The notes under the pieces were generated by a model. It was given only the letters and a program-made list of their open reading frames with translations. It did not search any database and was not told the origin of the DNA. A stretch of 64,000 nucleotides of DNA from Amborella trichopoda (taxonomy: Eukaryota > Streptophyta > Magnoliopsida > Amborellales > Amborellaceae), in assembly GCF_000471905.2 (NCBI RefSeq), contig NW_006499751.1:2857033-2921032 (forward strand), in the 5' to 3' direction. The translations under genes and the position numbers were made by a program. This document shows, piece by piece, positions 32,940 through 44,378 of this stretch (the first letter of the stretch is position 1; every line of letters starts with the position of its first letter).

Positions 32940-33385
32940 TGGAGTTCCATGGGGAATAGGTCTATGGATGGTAATCGGACTCCCTGGGGATAAAATGGTT
33001 AAGGCCATACACAAGCAGAGGGCTCAGATGGAAATGGTGGCCCGATGAAGGATGGCCAACAGAAGCAGACTTCGCTAGGGTTTAGGGGGGCAAGTGTGGC
33101 TCCCTGGGTGAAAGATGAAACTCTATGGAGAATTGGCTTATAGGTATCGTGACTCCCTGGGGATAAGATAGCTTGGTGTGAAACAGACCCACCGGGAATT
33201 GAAGAGGTAACAATGAACCTAAATCCACTGGGGAAAATGGGCTGTAGTGTGGGTGTGACTTCTATGGGGATGAGGAATAGTGACCTGCTCCCGACTCCAT
33301 TAAGGATGATAGGTCACGGCTTGGGTGCAACATCACTGGGGATGACTGGTCACAGCTTGGGTGCAACCCCACTAAGGATAAGTGG
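32940..33385 (-). repeat. Primer-site-like modules in the A3 3' region
   Basis: On the plus strand GTGACTCCCTGGGGATAAG (33,149-33,167) and variants recur: 32,978-32,993, about 33,100, 33,222, 33,254-33,272, 33,290, 33,330 and 33,370. This is close to the C primer binding site TGACGACTCCACTGGGGA. On the element strand they read as the complement, as in A1 and A2. Confidence 0.6.
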
Positions 33386-33554
33386 TAGGACGCACAAGAC
33401 TTCAACCTGGAGTAGTTGATAATAGGTTGTTATAAATACTGCTGGTGTCATGTGTAGCGCTAGTGGTTTCTTGTGAGTATTCAACCAACGATAAGTTCTC
33501 AGAAACACAACTGGCATTGAGTTGTTAAAAACTCAGCTAGCACTGTGAATGACC

Positions 33555-33975
33555 CCTAATATTGTTTGAAGACAACCAGCGCTAAGTTAACCGCCGTTAG
33601 GGTCATTTGGAAACACACCCAGCACAAAATCAACCGACACTAGGGTTGTTTGGAAACACAATAGGCACCAAGTAAACAGGGGCTAGGGTTGTTTTGAAAA
33701 CACACCCGACGCTAATCAACCGGCGCTAGGTTTGTTTTGAAAAACACCTGGTGCTAAGTCAATTGGCGCTAGGGTTGTTTGGAAACACACTCGACGCCAA
33801 GTCAACCGACGCTAGGGTTGTTTTGAAAAAACACCCGACGCCAAGTCAACTGGCGCTAGAGTTGTTTTGAAAACACACCCAGCGCTAAGTCAACCGGCGC
33901 TAGGGTTGTTTTGAAAACACACCTGGCGCTAAGTCAACTAGTACTAGGGTTGTTTGAAATTCACCCAATGCTGGG
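33555..33975 (-). repeat. 44-bp tandem array (A3)
   Basis: Nine units of 43-44 bp, written on the plus strand as GCTAGGGTTGTTTTGAAAAC then ACACCC-GCGCTAAGTCAACCGGC. Starts fall near 33,682, 33,725, 33,768, 33,811, 33,855, 33,899 and 33,943. GGCGCTA occurs twice per unit. Confidence 0.9.
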
Positions 33976-34920
33976 GATGGATTGATGAGAGTTATCTCAA
34001 GCCTTGAGTCAAAGCCTAACCTGACTCATCGTCGCATGGCGTCCCTTGGACACGACTGGAATTCCCAGTTTATGAGGGGTATTTGAGGGTAGTGTGGGGT
34101 CTATATAATAAGGTAAAATCTCGTTTTCCCTCACTTTTTCACCAAGGGTAAAAAAAACTTAAGCAAAAATTTTCTTAACAGTGAGGAGGGAGGTCGGTTG
34201 ACGTTCCCGGCAAGCAGTGGGACTCCAACAAAGGTTTTGCAGGGAACGTTCTCGGCCAACACTGGGATTCCAGGTGATTTTACAGGGAAGACCTTCGACA
34301 TGCAGACTTTACCAAGAATTTGGCGAAGTTGCAGGGAAAGGAGCAAGAAAGGAGAGTTCTTCGAGGAGTTTTCCAGCAAACAGAAGAGGTTTCGACTGTA
34401 GCAATGTTTTGTACAAGAGATAGGAAGTGAAATTCTGAGCATTTTCGCACATCTCAGGAGTTTTTTGAGGATTTTTAAGAAGTTTCCTGGGGATTGTGGC
34501 AACTTTCCGACATTGTTAGTGGCTCTTGCAGAGGTTCCCAGGGACTTAGGGGAAGTTTGCAGAAGTCTTCAGTGAGGTTCTGGTGTTGTCCAGGTGAAAA
34601 ACACAGAAGGGATAGTTTTTAGTAGGCCATGTAGGAGACATTCTGGCAAGAGACGAAAAGTCACGGGAGGTGGACCATCGCGGAAGGTGTACAGTTGGTG
34701 GAGGTGAACCGTCTCATTGGAGGTGTATGATTACCTCCCGAAATTGTGCGACCATTAAGGAGGTGCAAAAACTTAAGCTTTGAAAATGAGGAGTCTCGAG
34801 AAGCGAACAGTCGTAATAGGGCGGCGCTAGCATAAGTGCGGTCGGTGCTGAGGCAATTGACGCTGATGGTTTGGAGTTCTGACTCAACCGGATGCTGGCC
34901 TTTGGAGGACACAGCCCACG

Positions 34921-35172
34921 TTGGCTTCAGTTGGCACTCTTATCATGGTGCGAAGAGTGATGCTCTCTTATGGAAGTAAGTTACGTGCAGAATTTGCGGT
35001 GCTCAGCAACGAGCTACATACAGTGATGTTCATGGGCCAGCAAAAACCGGTGAACGATGATAGGGTGTGGCTTATGGTACCTATTGGAAGCCAAATCCTT
35101 CAGGATTACAGTGAGGTCCATGTTGTTTGTGGAAGGGCACCCACTGTGAACAGGGTATGCTTTCTGTCATAG
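34921..35172 (+). other. Antisense open frame in A3, conserved with A1
   Basis: The 83-codon frame runs antisense to the element and aligns with the C-terminal half of the 3,823-3,362 frame of A1 (YGSKLRAEFAVLSNELHTVM; VPIGSQILQ; APTVNRVC), with identical stop position. Function unknown. It may be a decayed extra reading frame of the kind known in Tat elements. Confidence 0.4.
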
Positions 35173-35687
35173 GCCAGTTCCTTGCCAGGGCAGCCCACTT
35201 TGTATGTTTGATACACACGTCGAATGAATCCTTCGTTGTATATTTGATATACACGTCAGATGAGATATCTGGCTTATACGTTTGACATACACGTCGGATG
35301 GACTGAGGCTAACCTCTTGGAGTGGCTTTCCTTTGTATTCTGGCATGTAACCATCCTCTTACTCGTCAGATGAATTAAAGCTAACTCTCTGAGTGGTTTT
35401 GCTTCTTCTTCATGAGGAAGGCCTTTCTTTAGTGGGTTTGCTTCTTCCTCATGGGGTAGGCATTTGTTTTGGCCTATAATCATCCTCTTATCCTAAGATG
35501 CAAGAGCAACACTGCAGGTTTTGGTTTGCAACTGTCCTCTTATCCTTAGATGCAAGAGACTTGTAACCTCCCTAGTAATGGGCTTCTTGTAACTCGTAAC
35601 TCATTTTTACTGCAATAAAAAGAGTTAGAATTTTGTTTAGACTATCTTGCCTATTTTTGCGTTGAGTCCCTTTCTTTTGAATACGCA

Positions 35688-37010
35688 TTATGGATAGTAC
35701 TTCTTTAAGTATCGTCCATTGATAGGGGGCATTGGTCCCCCTCCTTCAGGATGTGTCAGTATATAGGCTCCATTGGGCGAGACCTTTTTTACTATAAAGG
35801 GACCTTTCCATTTAGGCTCAAACTTCCCTTTATGCCGGCCGGGCATAACAATAGGCCTTTTGACAGCTAAGACTAGATCAATGCGGGTGAATGAGTGGAC
35901 TTTGACAGACTTGTTGAAAGCCCTCTTTATTCTCCCTTGGTTGAGTTCAAGGCTATGTTGAGCCTCTAACCTCTTTCCATCCAGTGCATCCAATTCTTGA
36001 TACCGGAGCTTGACTCTCTCATCTATGGTTATTCCTTGGTGAATAGAAACTCGCAGTAAAGGGATTTGTATTTTGAGGGGTAAAACTGCTTCACCCCCAT
36101 AGACCAGAGAATAAGGAGTGGAATCAGTAGCATTTCGCGTAGTAGTACGATAAGCCCAGAGGGCTTCGGGAAGCTTCTCATGTCAGTTCTTCCTTATTTT
36201 TTATACTGACTTTCTTAAAACGTTGAACAGAGTCTTATTGAAAGCCTCAGCTAATCGATTCGTCCGAGGGTGGTACATAGTCAAGTACCTTCATTCAAAC
36301 CCAAACTGGTTAACTAAGCGATCGATGTGATGACTCCTAAATTGAGGGCCGTTGTTAGATATAATCCGTTCGGGCACTCCGAAGCGATATATGATGTGAT
36401 GTCACACGAAGTAGGCCACTGTTGTCCCAGGAACCTGCTTAAGGGGGACGACTTCAGCCCACTTAGAGAAATAATTTGTTGCAGCTAGGATAAATGCATG
36501 GCCCATTGCAGAAGGAGGGCCAATAGGCCTTATGATGTCCATATCCCATTGTGAGAAGGGCCATGACGCAACCGTAGGGTTTATGGGCTCTGAAGGCTGG
36601 TGGACAAGTCTCTAGTGTATCTGGCATACTTGGCACTTTTTAGCATAGTTTAAGCAATCGACGATCATGGAAGGCCAATAGTATCCCAAACTACGTATTC
36701 GTTCATAGAGCTTAGGACTGGACTGGTGTAGTCCACAATTGCTTGAGTGGACTTCTTCTAACACCTTATTTGCTTCCTAGATATCGATGCATCTAAGAAG
36801 AATGTCGTCAAACGACTGTCTGAAGAGAGCATCTCCTTCAAGGAGGGTATGCTTAGTGGACATTCGACGTATGTTGTTGCGTTTAGCACGATCTTTTGGG
36901 AGCCTGCCATGTTTTAGGAAACTAGTGATGGGCTCTATCCAATTTTCTACCTGTTCAATTTCTACACACATTGGGTCAAAGAATTCTAGTTCTTGATTCC
37001 GACCCTTAGC
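35688..37010 (-). pseudogene. A3 integrase
   Basis: Frames at 36,971-36,777 and 35,993-35,688 plus stop-interrupted sequence between them give the whole domain. The zinc finger reads EVHSSNCGLHQ ... CQVCQIH. The first catalytic Asp is in QWDMDIIRP. The second Asp is changed to Asn (AAC, 36,354-36,356, in IISNNGPQF). The tail ends GRYLKKYYP. A TGA at 36,291-36,293 coincides with that of A2. The Asp change alone would be expected to abolish integration. Confidence 0.9.
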
Positions 37011-37013
37011 TCC

Positions 37014-37505
37014 CTAACTCTGTGCTATTGCTTGTTCAGTCTTGATTACTTCTTTCGCTGATGGAAGTGCTCCAAATGGATAAGAAGGGCACTCAAGGAA
37101 GATATTTCTCTCGTCATCCACATCGACCTTGGTTCTTAGATCGATGTGTCTCCATTCTGTCACCCAGACAAGCGTGGGCCTTGATGAGGATAATTGAATT
37201 GTAGCACCGAGTTTCACAAGTGCAGCGGCCTGCAAGTTTAGCCTCCTAAGGATGTGACTCAGGGATATGTCCTCAAAATGAGCCATATACGATTTTATAG
37301 TATCGTGGTAAGGCTTGAGAGCGTCTTTTCTCACGTCATAAGTCCCTTTGAGTTGCTCCAAGTCGAGGTCGAAGGCTATCTCCAGTCCGATTATAAGGGC
37401 CGGATATTTTGCCTCATTGTGAGAATCGGCTTGAGCAAGAGAGAAAGAAAGTGGCAATATTCCTCCTCTCGGCGTCAAGAATACTACTCTAGCGCCTCCT
37501 CAGTC
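37014..37505 (-). pseudogene. A3 archaeal-type RNase H with internal deletion
   Basis: The frame reads from LYFDRAFQSD (end of the upstream frame, near 37,500) through DSHNEAKYPALIIGLEIAFD to LEQLKGTYDVRK. In relatives, including element B, a segment with the catalytic GDS lies between LEQL and GTY. Here about 15 residues are missing in frame. The enzyme would be inactive. The remaining ~90 residues are the spacer before integrase. Confidence 0.82.
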
Positions 37506-38205
37506 TGATTGGAATGCTCTGTCGAAGTACAATTCCCACACAAGAGTAAGGTCAGCACATAATACTTCTTCATCAGGGAGGTCGCTTGATAGAGGAGATT
37601 CTGCCGGTACATGGTGTGCTGCGAGAAAGTCTGCCAAGGCCTGGCCCTTAATGACCTTCAGTGGGACATACGTGATGTTGAATTCCATCAGCAATAATGC
37701 TCACTTAGCAAAGTGCCCCGACAAGAATGGGCATGTCATGAGAAAATTTTCAAGATCAGCTTTCGATATAAGTTTCACTTCATGACCAAGCAAGTAATGG
37801 CAGAGTTTTTGTACTGCGAAGGTCAGGGCTCGACACATCTTCTCAATAAGGGGATAATTCTTCTTAGCCCCTTGCATCCTGCGGCTGAGGTAATATAACG
37901 CAGTCTCTTTTCCCTCTTCATTGTTTTGTGTCAACAATGCTCCGAGTGACTCATCCAAAGCATTCACGTACAGAATGAGGGGTTTTCCCAATACTAGTGT
38001 AAAGAGCATTGGGGGTTGACTAAATAATTCTTGATGTCTTCAAGGGCTGCCTGACATGCTTCATCCCAGATGAATGGGGTATCTTTCTTTAACAGGTGTG
38101 TAAAGGGTTTACAGTGACTTGAGAGGTTCGAGATGAACCTACGAATGTATGACAGTTTCCCTTGAAGAGAGTTAAGTTCTCGAAGTGTAGTTGGTGACGG
38201 CATTT
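37500..38205 (-). pseudogene. A3 RT connection and first RNase H
   Basis: Three overlapping frames cover GKLSYIRRFISNLS (RT thumb/connection), LILYVNALDESLGALLTQNN, TALYYLSRRMQGAKKNYPLI and MEFNITYVPLKVIKGQALAD. These are the usual landmarks of the Ty3/gypsy RNase H and its exit. Frame changes occur near 38,000 and 37,695. Confidence 0.85.
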
Positions 38206-38206
38206 C

Positions 38207-38995
38207 TTATATTGCCTTGATCTTGACTGGCTCAACTTCAAGCCCTCGATGTCTGACGATGAACCCCAAGAATTTTTCGGAGCACACACCGAAAGCGCAT
38301 TTCAGCTGGTTCATTTTTAGTTGATGAAGGCGCAATCGCTTGAACACCTTTTCAAGGTCTCTCATGTGAGCATCCTTTTCTTTAGATTTTACCACCAAGT
38401 CATCTACATAACACTCCACCTCTTTATGCATCATGTCTTTGAAAATGGTCGTCATTGCTCTCTAGTATGTGGTGTCAGCATTATTTAATCCAAAAGACAT
38501 CATTGTGTAACAAAAGACCCCTTTTGGAGTTAGGAATGTAGTGGCCTCTTCATCTTCAGGCGCCATCCTTATCTGATTATACACGGAGTATCTGTCCATG
38601 AAGGAAAAGATTTAACAGTAAGTTGTAGAGTCGATGACCATCTCAGTGAATGGCAACCTTTGGGATAGATGGTATTCAAATCGCGAAAGTCGATACACAC
38701 TCTAATTTAACAACTCTTCTTTTTGATCGGGACAACATTTGCTAGCCATTTCAAGTATTTGACTTCACGAATGAAATTTGCTTGTCTGTGCTTGGTTATC
38801 TTGGCATCTATCTACATTTCAAGGTTAGACCTGAACCTTCTAGATTTCTATTTGACAGGTTTGACAGTTGGATCAATGTCGAGATGGTGAATAGCGACTT
38901 GAGTGTCTAAACCAGGCATCTCATGGTAGTGCCAAGCAAATACGTCTCGGTTTTCTTTCAAGAAGGTAGTGAAATCTTCTTTATCTTATGGAGAC
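38207..38995 (-). pseudogene. A3 reverse transcriptase
   Basis: Motifs appear in order along the minus strand despite stops and shifts: ENRDVFAWHYHEMPGLD, ANFIREVKYLKWLANVV, IRVCIDFRDLN, SFMDRYSVYNQIRMAPEDEE (first catalytic Asp present, GFSG altered to RYSV), FCYTMMSFGL and ECYVDDLVVKS (Asp pair present, 38,421-38,389). Two stops and at least one frameshift are visible in the N-terminal half. Confidence 0.88.
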
Positions 38996-39738
38996 ATATT
39001 CACTAAAATGAAAGTGGGTCTGGGATCCAATTCGTCGCCAAGATTTATTTCCTCGAGTTCGTCAGCTGTGGCTTGACCACGTTCTTCCCATTCTTCTAGA
39101 GCCTCTTATAACTCTTCATTGTCGCTTTCAAAGATCTTTCAATAGACCTCAAGTGCAGAGACCCATGATCTTGACATTTCTACCTCTGATAGAAGTCCAA
39201 AGTAGATCATAATTTCTGTGCCTTTCTCGAACCGAGTGACGGAAAGGTCAACCTCAAAAGTGGAAAACATGTCAGGTTGGAGAGACTTATCTCGAAAGTT
39301 AAGGTCGTTCCCCTCATCAGACCGATCTAGGCAGCTTTTTACATCATCACCAAGGTGGGACAGGTGCAGGGGGTCTTTTAGGTCTTTCCCTTACTTAGAC
39401 CGTTGGGGAGTGCTTTTAACGTCGTCACCCTCATTGGACGTATGCTGAGTGGGAGACGGCATGGGGACATCTTCTTGACATGATGAAGAAGGAAGAATGA
39501 CCGTGCCAGGGATGAAGTCCATTAAAGTTGACAGTGGAGGAAGGGGCCTGAGAAATTCCTGCTCAAGTGTGGGTTGAGCGGTCTTGTTTCTTCGGCGAGT
39601 AGCCCTTAGTGCCTGTATTTCTGGTTTTTTGAGGTGATGTTTGATTCATCTCGTTGGGCTAGCGAACAACCCTAGTTTGGCGAACTGCTTTTCGCCTTAA
39701 AGATTAAGTCTGCTTCGGCCATAGTAGACTATCCATGG
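38996..39738 (-). pseudogene. A3 gag-RT linker without visible protease
   Basis: Continuous similarity to the A1 linker includes LMDFIPGTVILP and the repeated NEGDDVKS/GKDLKD units. An acidic stretch (EINLGDELDPRPTFI) runs into RT. An aspartic protease motif such as that of element B (LVDNGAS ... RPWLH) is not found in any minus frame. The region is ~250 codons. Confidence 0.6.
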
Positions 39739-41437
39739 CTAGGAAATCGAGGGTTCCGTAGAGTCTAAATCATTGATAAGAAGGTCCTGCTTTAGGAGAT
39801 CTCCTTGCCCCGATGGAGAAGTGACTTGCGGGTCACTTATAGAGAGATTGTAAAAATCCTGACACTCCCCCATTTTCGTTGCGAATATATCAAGGAAACT
39901 TGTGCATTCTGATAGGTATTGGCCTCTTATCTGATGGTATGAGCACCAACGATCTTCAGTCCCTTTAGCAAGGTGACGAGGATGCCTTACCTGCTTCAGT
40001 GTTATTATGCCTTCCTGAAGCATTATAATGAAGAAGGCGTAAAGGATATCGGGCATTTCGTCTACCTCTTAGATACTTACAACATGAGAGGCTTCGACTA
40101 CCCTAACGGCCTTCTTTAAGTCTTCAAGCTTTATCTGACCCTTCAGAATCAAGGGCTCAATAATATCCTTCAGCGTATAGCAGTCATATGTGGAATGATT
40201 GATCATCCGATGGTAGGCACAATAATTTGCCTGAGTGTCAAGGCCAGGTTGCTCAGGGAGCTTGGTTTCTGGAAGCTGGATCATATTATGTTCCAATAAT
40301 AACCGAAAGAGCATAGGGACCCATTCCTTCTCGAACGAGTAGACCTTGGTCCTATGCCTGGTGAAATAATCACCTGGATCAAGGTTGGCCGGTGGGGTAC
40401 CCGATTGTACAACTGTTGTTACTTGCTAGCCTGGGGTGTTGCCTTTGTTGTGCTTACCCCATTAGAGAGGTCCAAAGTTTGGGAGGGAGACTTCTTTGAA
40501 TCAGTAACCATAACGGCTACACTGATTACTCCTTTCTCTTGGCTACCCTGTGGGTTATTCCAAGAGTTACCATTGCCCTGGTTGTTTTCTGAACTTGTAG
40601 ATGGTTGTCGTGTAGCACCATGGTGGCATGATAAACTTTCTATGCGGACTAATTAAGAGATCAACACTAACAATGGAGGTCAGATTAGAGGCCTCAACAT
40701 GTAGAGCGATCTCGGGTCACATGTTCCGCACGCAAGTTTGGACCGCTTCCATTTCAGGCATAGGTTAGGATGGCGGGAAGCTAAGTTTCTCCATCTTGAT
40801 ATGAGCAGATCTACGGGCTCATCAAGGTCTTGAGTCAGGGTAAGGAGTTTGATGGTTTGAACCTCTCTCTCGACCTCATAGAAGTGTTGATAAAATAGTT
40901 TCTCCATCTCCTCCCACATATGCACTGAGTTTGGAGGAAGTCGGGCATACCATTGAAATGTTGGGCCATCGAGGGTCTCAACGAGCTGTAGGAGAAGAAG
41001 CCTCCTATCAGCTGCTGTTTCTTGACATGCGACCTGAAAGTGGGCAATATGCTGGTTTGGAGACGTGGTCCCGTTGAATAAAGCGAACTTCCCTTTCTTA
41101 TAATCTGAGGGAAACTGGAGCTGATCAATATACGAGGGGTATGGCCTTTGATAAATCGTTGCGCCCTGTATCCCCAGGATTTGTCTATTGTTTAGGCTAT
41201 GGTGACCATAGCGTCAATGTCTGTCTAATAGACTAGATGAGGGACAAAAACGTCCTGTGAGGTAGAAGGAGGGGGCTGTCGTGGAGGTGCACCATCAGAG
41301 TGATGGGAATTGGCCTCATGGTTAGCTGACTGGTGTGCAGCATCGATACGATCGATCTTTTCCATCATCGTGAGCACCATATCCTCAAACTTGTTCGTGC
41401 ACTCTTCTTGCGCATCATCAAGCTTGCTTACAACCAT
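39739..41437 (-). pseudogene. gag: A3 gag
   Basis: The N-terminal frame 41,437-41,225 ends at an amber (41,225-41,227) shared with A1. The gag domain follows in shifting frames: GKFALFNGTTSPNQHIAHFQ, LVETLDGPTFQWYARLPPNS, EEMEKLFYQHFYEVEREVQT and PVDLLISRWRNLASRHP. Two C-x2-H...H-x4-C type motifs follow: YCAYHRMINHSTYDC (40,314-40,069 frame) and WCSYHQIRGQYLSEC (40,056-39,739 frame), which would bind RNA. The two-motif layout is shared with C. Confidence 0.88.
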
Positions 41438-41681
41438 TACATTGACCGTTTCACTATGGAGGTCGACATTAGTGACAACAGAGGGCTTGCGAACTTGACC
41501 GGTCAGTCAGCAGTGGGCCAGCATGCCCTGACTGAACTCGACTCTTGTATGTTGATCGCGTTTGGATCGGTTCTTGACAGTCTTGGGACTGTGGCTGCTG
41601 AGCACCTGGGTATTTTTCTACAACAGTAACCACAACACAGGGCTCATGGAGCTCTTCTTCAGGCTTTATTGTCTGAAGGGG

Positions 41682-42035
41682 TTAGCAATGATTCAGGTGA
41701 AGAGGGTCGTCGAAATTAGTTGTTTTGACTGCCTTGGTCACCTCCCTAGTCAAAATTTGTAAACCACTATCGTGTTTAGCCTTGAGGTTTTGATGGACCT
41801 CTAGCCAAAACTGCGATCTAAGTCGCTGTTGGTCAACTCTTCTTGCATAGGAGAGAGCTGTCTCCATCAAGTGCGACAATGGATGAGGGTCAAGAACTAG
41901 ATTCATCTTGGGCCGAGGAGGATGAAGGACTCGATCTTCCATCACGTCGAAGCTTCGAGGTCTCTTGTGGGCTCGAGAGACATGACCAAAGTGACGAGGC
42001 TGGTTCAGGATGATACTCTTAGGGAAAACCTTCAA
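41682..42035 (-). pseudogene. A3 leader / gag N-terminal frame
   Basis: A 117-codon basic, helical frame lies between the LTR and the recognised gag domain (contains FGHVSRAHKRPRSFD and LRSQFWLEVHQNLKAKHD). No domain is recognised. Its position suggests an N-terminal extension of Gag. Confidence 0.4.
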
Positions 42036-43029
42036 GTACCAAGGCTGAAGGTGCTTGCTTGATGAAGAATGAGTGGGCTAGAGTAGGGTTGACTCATAAA
42101 GAGACCTTATATGAGGGCGAGAGGGTCATCTCCTGTGTACTCGGGTTGGCGTTGCCCCCTGCAGTGCAGGACTTGGCCTTAAAAGGTTCGATCTTGGACA
42201 CGATCTCGAGGTGACAGAAGGGTTGCCCTGAGGTGTGGCTCGAGTGGGTAACCCACAAGCCTTGTGGTGTGTGAGAGGGATGTAGACCGTGGGGTTTCCG
42301 CCTCGACATGATGAGCCTCTAGGGATTGAGATCACTCTCATGGGAACCTCATTTGAGAACGGGAGTAGGTGTTACCAACTGGTGAGAGAGGAATTTAAAG
42401 TGGGTTCGGTACTTACTCGGGCTGACTCCCGTGGGCACCCTCTTAAATCACGAAGAAAGCCCCCCAGTAATAAAACTGGTTTGGAATCACCTCCATTGGC
42501 TTGTATTCTTCTTAGTTTTTGCAATCACACACATATATGGCAAAGCTTATAAGACAGGTGGGCCAGACCTCACCCTTTTCCTCTTTGAAGAACGTACACA
42601 AGCATGCTCATTCAAAAAGAAGAAGAGAAGAAAGACGGGGGAAAGAAGAATTCGACTAAGCGAGAGGATCAGAACGGTGACTAGGCTCATAAATAATTGG
42701 CCTGACATGGTAGGAATATGGGCCCGGTAACTAAGATCGGTTCACAGGATTACTATTAGATGTCATTACCAATACCGACTAGCTAGGCACAATGGTCAGT
42801 TTGTCGTGGCAATAAAGTGGGCCAAGTAATCCTGGCACAACAACATTACGGCTAGATGACAGGACTACCATGAGAGGCTAACCTCAATCCCTCTTAGTCG
42901 AATGAAGGAGTGGCAAAATTAAGGCCATGAGGAAAGAATAAGAAGAGAAGAAGGGAAAGAAAGAAGGAGAGAGAAGAAAGGAAGAGAAGAGTATGAAAGA
43001 CAAGAGGATAATGGAGAGAGAGAGAGATG

Positions 43030-43735
43030 GAAGGCACAGTCGGGGCTAAGCATTACCGACTGTGTTAAAAGGAAGAGAGAGAAAATGCAGCCTACGCTAG
43101 GCTTCACCGACTGTGTTGTACAGAGGAGAAGAGAGAGGAGACACAATCGATGCTTAGCTTTACCAACTGCGACAAAGGAGAGAGAAATTCAGTCGGCATT
43201 AAGCTTTACTGACTGATAGAAGAGGAGCAAGAAAACCAATGGGTGCTAGGCTTCACCGACTGACAAAAGAGGACAGAGAAATCCAATCGATGCAAGGCTT
43301 CACTGACTGATGGAAGAAGAGAGAGAAAATCAGTCGATGTTAGGCTTCACCGATTGAAAAAAGAGGAGAGATAAAACCAATAGGCGTTAGGCTTCACCGA
43401 CTGACAAAAGAGGAGAGATAAAACCAATCAGTGCTAGGTTTCACTAACTGTTAGAAGAGGAGAGAGAAATTAAGTCAGCGTTAGGCTTTACCGACTGATA
43501 AAGGAAAGAGAAAACCAACTGACACTAGGCCTCGTCGGTTGTGATAGAAGAAAGAGAAAATCAACTGGCGCTAGGCCTCATTGGTTGTGATAAAATAAAG
43601 AGAAAACCAACCGACACTAAGCCTCATCAGTTCTGACAAAAGAAAGTGAAAACCAACTGGCGCTAGGCCTCGTCAGTTGTGAAGAAGAAAGAGAAAACCA
43701 ACCGGCGTTAGCCCTCACCGTTTGCATTAGAAGAT
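43030..43735 (-). repeat. ~50-bp tandem hairpin repeat in the A3 LTR
   Basis: Some 13 units of GGCGCTAGGCTTCACCGACTG plus GA-rich spacer. They are the complement of the LTR1 52-bp units, with CAGTCGG/CCGACTG arms variably preserved. Confidence 0.8.
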
Positions 43736-44275
43736 GACGGATGGAAATATAGATGAGAGGAAAAGAGAGAAAAAGATATAGACGAGAAGAAGGGAAGGGA
43801 GAGAAAAATATAGAGACGATAAGAGAGGACGAGAGAGAGAGAGATACAGACAAGAAGAAGAGAGAGAAAGAGATAGCGGTGAGAAGAAGAGAGAGAAAGA
43901 GATAGAGATGATAAGAAGAGAGAAAGAGATAGAGATGAGGAGAGAGAAAGAGATAATGATGAGAAGAGAAGAGGAGAGAGAAAGAAATAAAGATGAGAAG
44001 AGAGGAGGAGAGAGAAAGAAATAGAGACGAGAAGAGAGACAAAGAGAGAGATGAGACAAAGAGAGAGAGAGATAGAGATGCGACAAAGAGAGAGATATAT
44101 AGAGATGAGAAGAAGAGAAATAGAGATAGAGTTGAGAAGAAGAGAGAGAAAGAGATAGAGATGAGAGAAAAAGAAGAGGAGAAAGAAAGAGTGGAGGAGA
44201 GAAAGAGGGGAGGAGAGAGAAAGCTACCTACCCAAAGCATACCGACCCTTCTCTTCTCTCTCCTCTCTCTCTCTC
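43735..44275 (-). repeat. CT-rich tract in the A3 LTR (GA on plus strand)
   Basis: Over 500 bp of GAGAGAAAGAGATAGAGATGA-like repeats, longer than in LTR1 or LTR2. Serine/leucine-rich frames of over 200 codons here are artefacts. Confidence 0.88.
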
Positions 44276-44370
44276 TAAGACGTACCCAAAAACTCAAGTA
44301 AAAATAAGAATTTTATTGATTGATCCAAGAAGAATGAATCCGTTCTTTGTACAATGAGGCAGTGCCTGTT

Positions 44371-44378
44371 TATATATA
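44371..44378 (-). promoter_or_regulatory. TATA box of the A3 LTR
   Basis: TATATATA followed on the minus strand by AAACAGG, in the same relative place as in LTR1, ~50 bp before CAATAAAATT. Confidence 0.6.

Larger units (their letters stand above)
31289..35687 (-). other. A3 3' noncoding region
   Basis: Reading away from pol this contains: TATATTTGATATACACGTC-type repeats (35,200-35,300), an antisense frame (34,921-35,172), a block conserved with A1 (34,000-34,160), the 44-bp array, modules resembling the primer-site complement, degenerate 96-bp-type units (32,460-32,930) and the GGGCATGGT block (31,860-32,050). No other coding signal. Confidence 0.65.
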
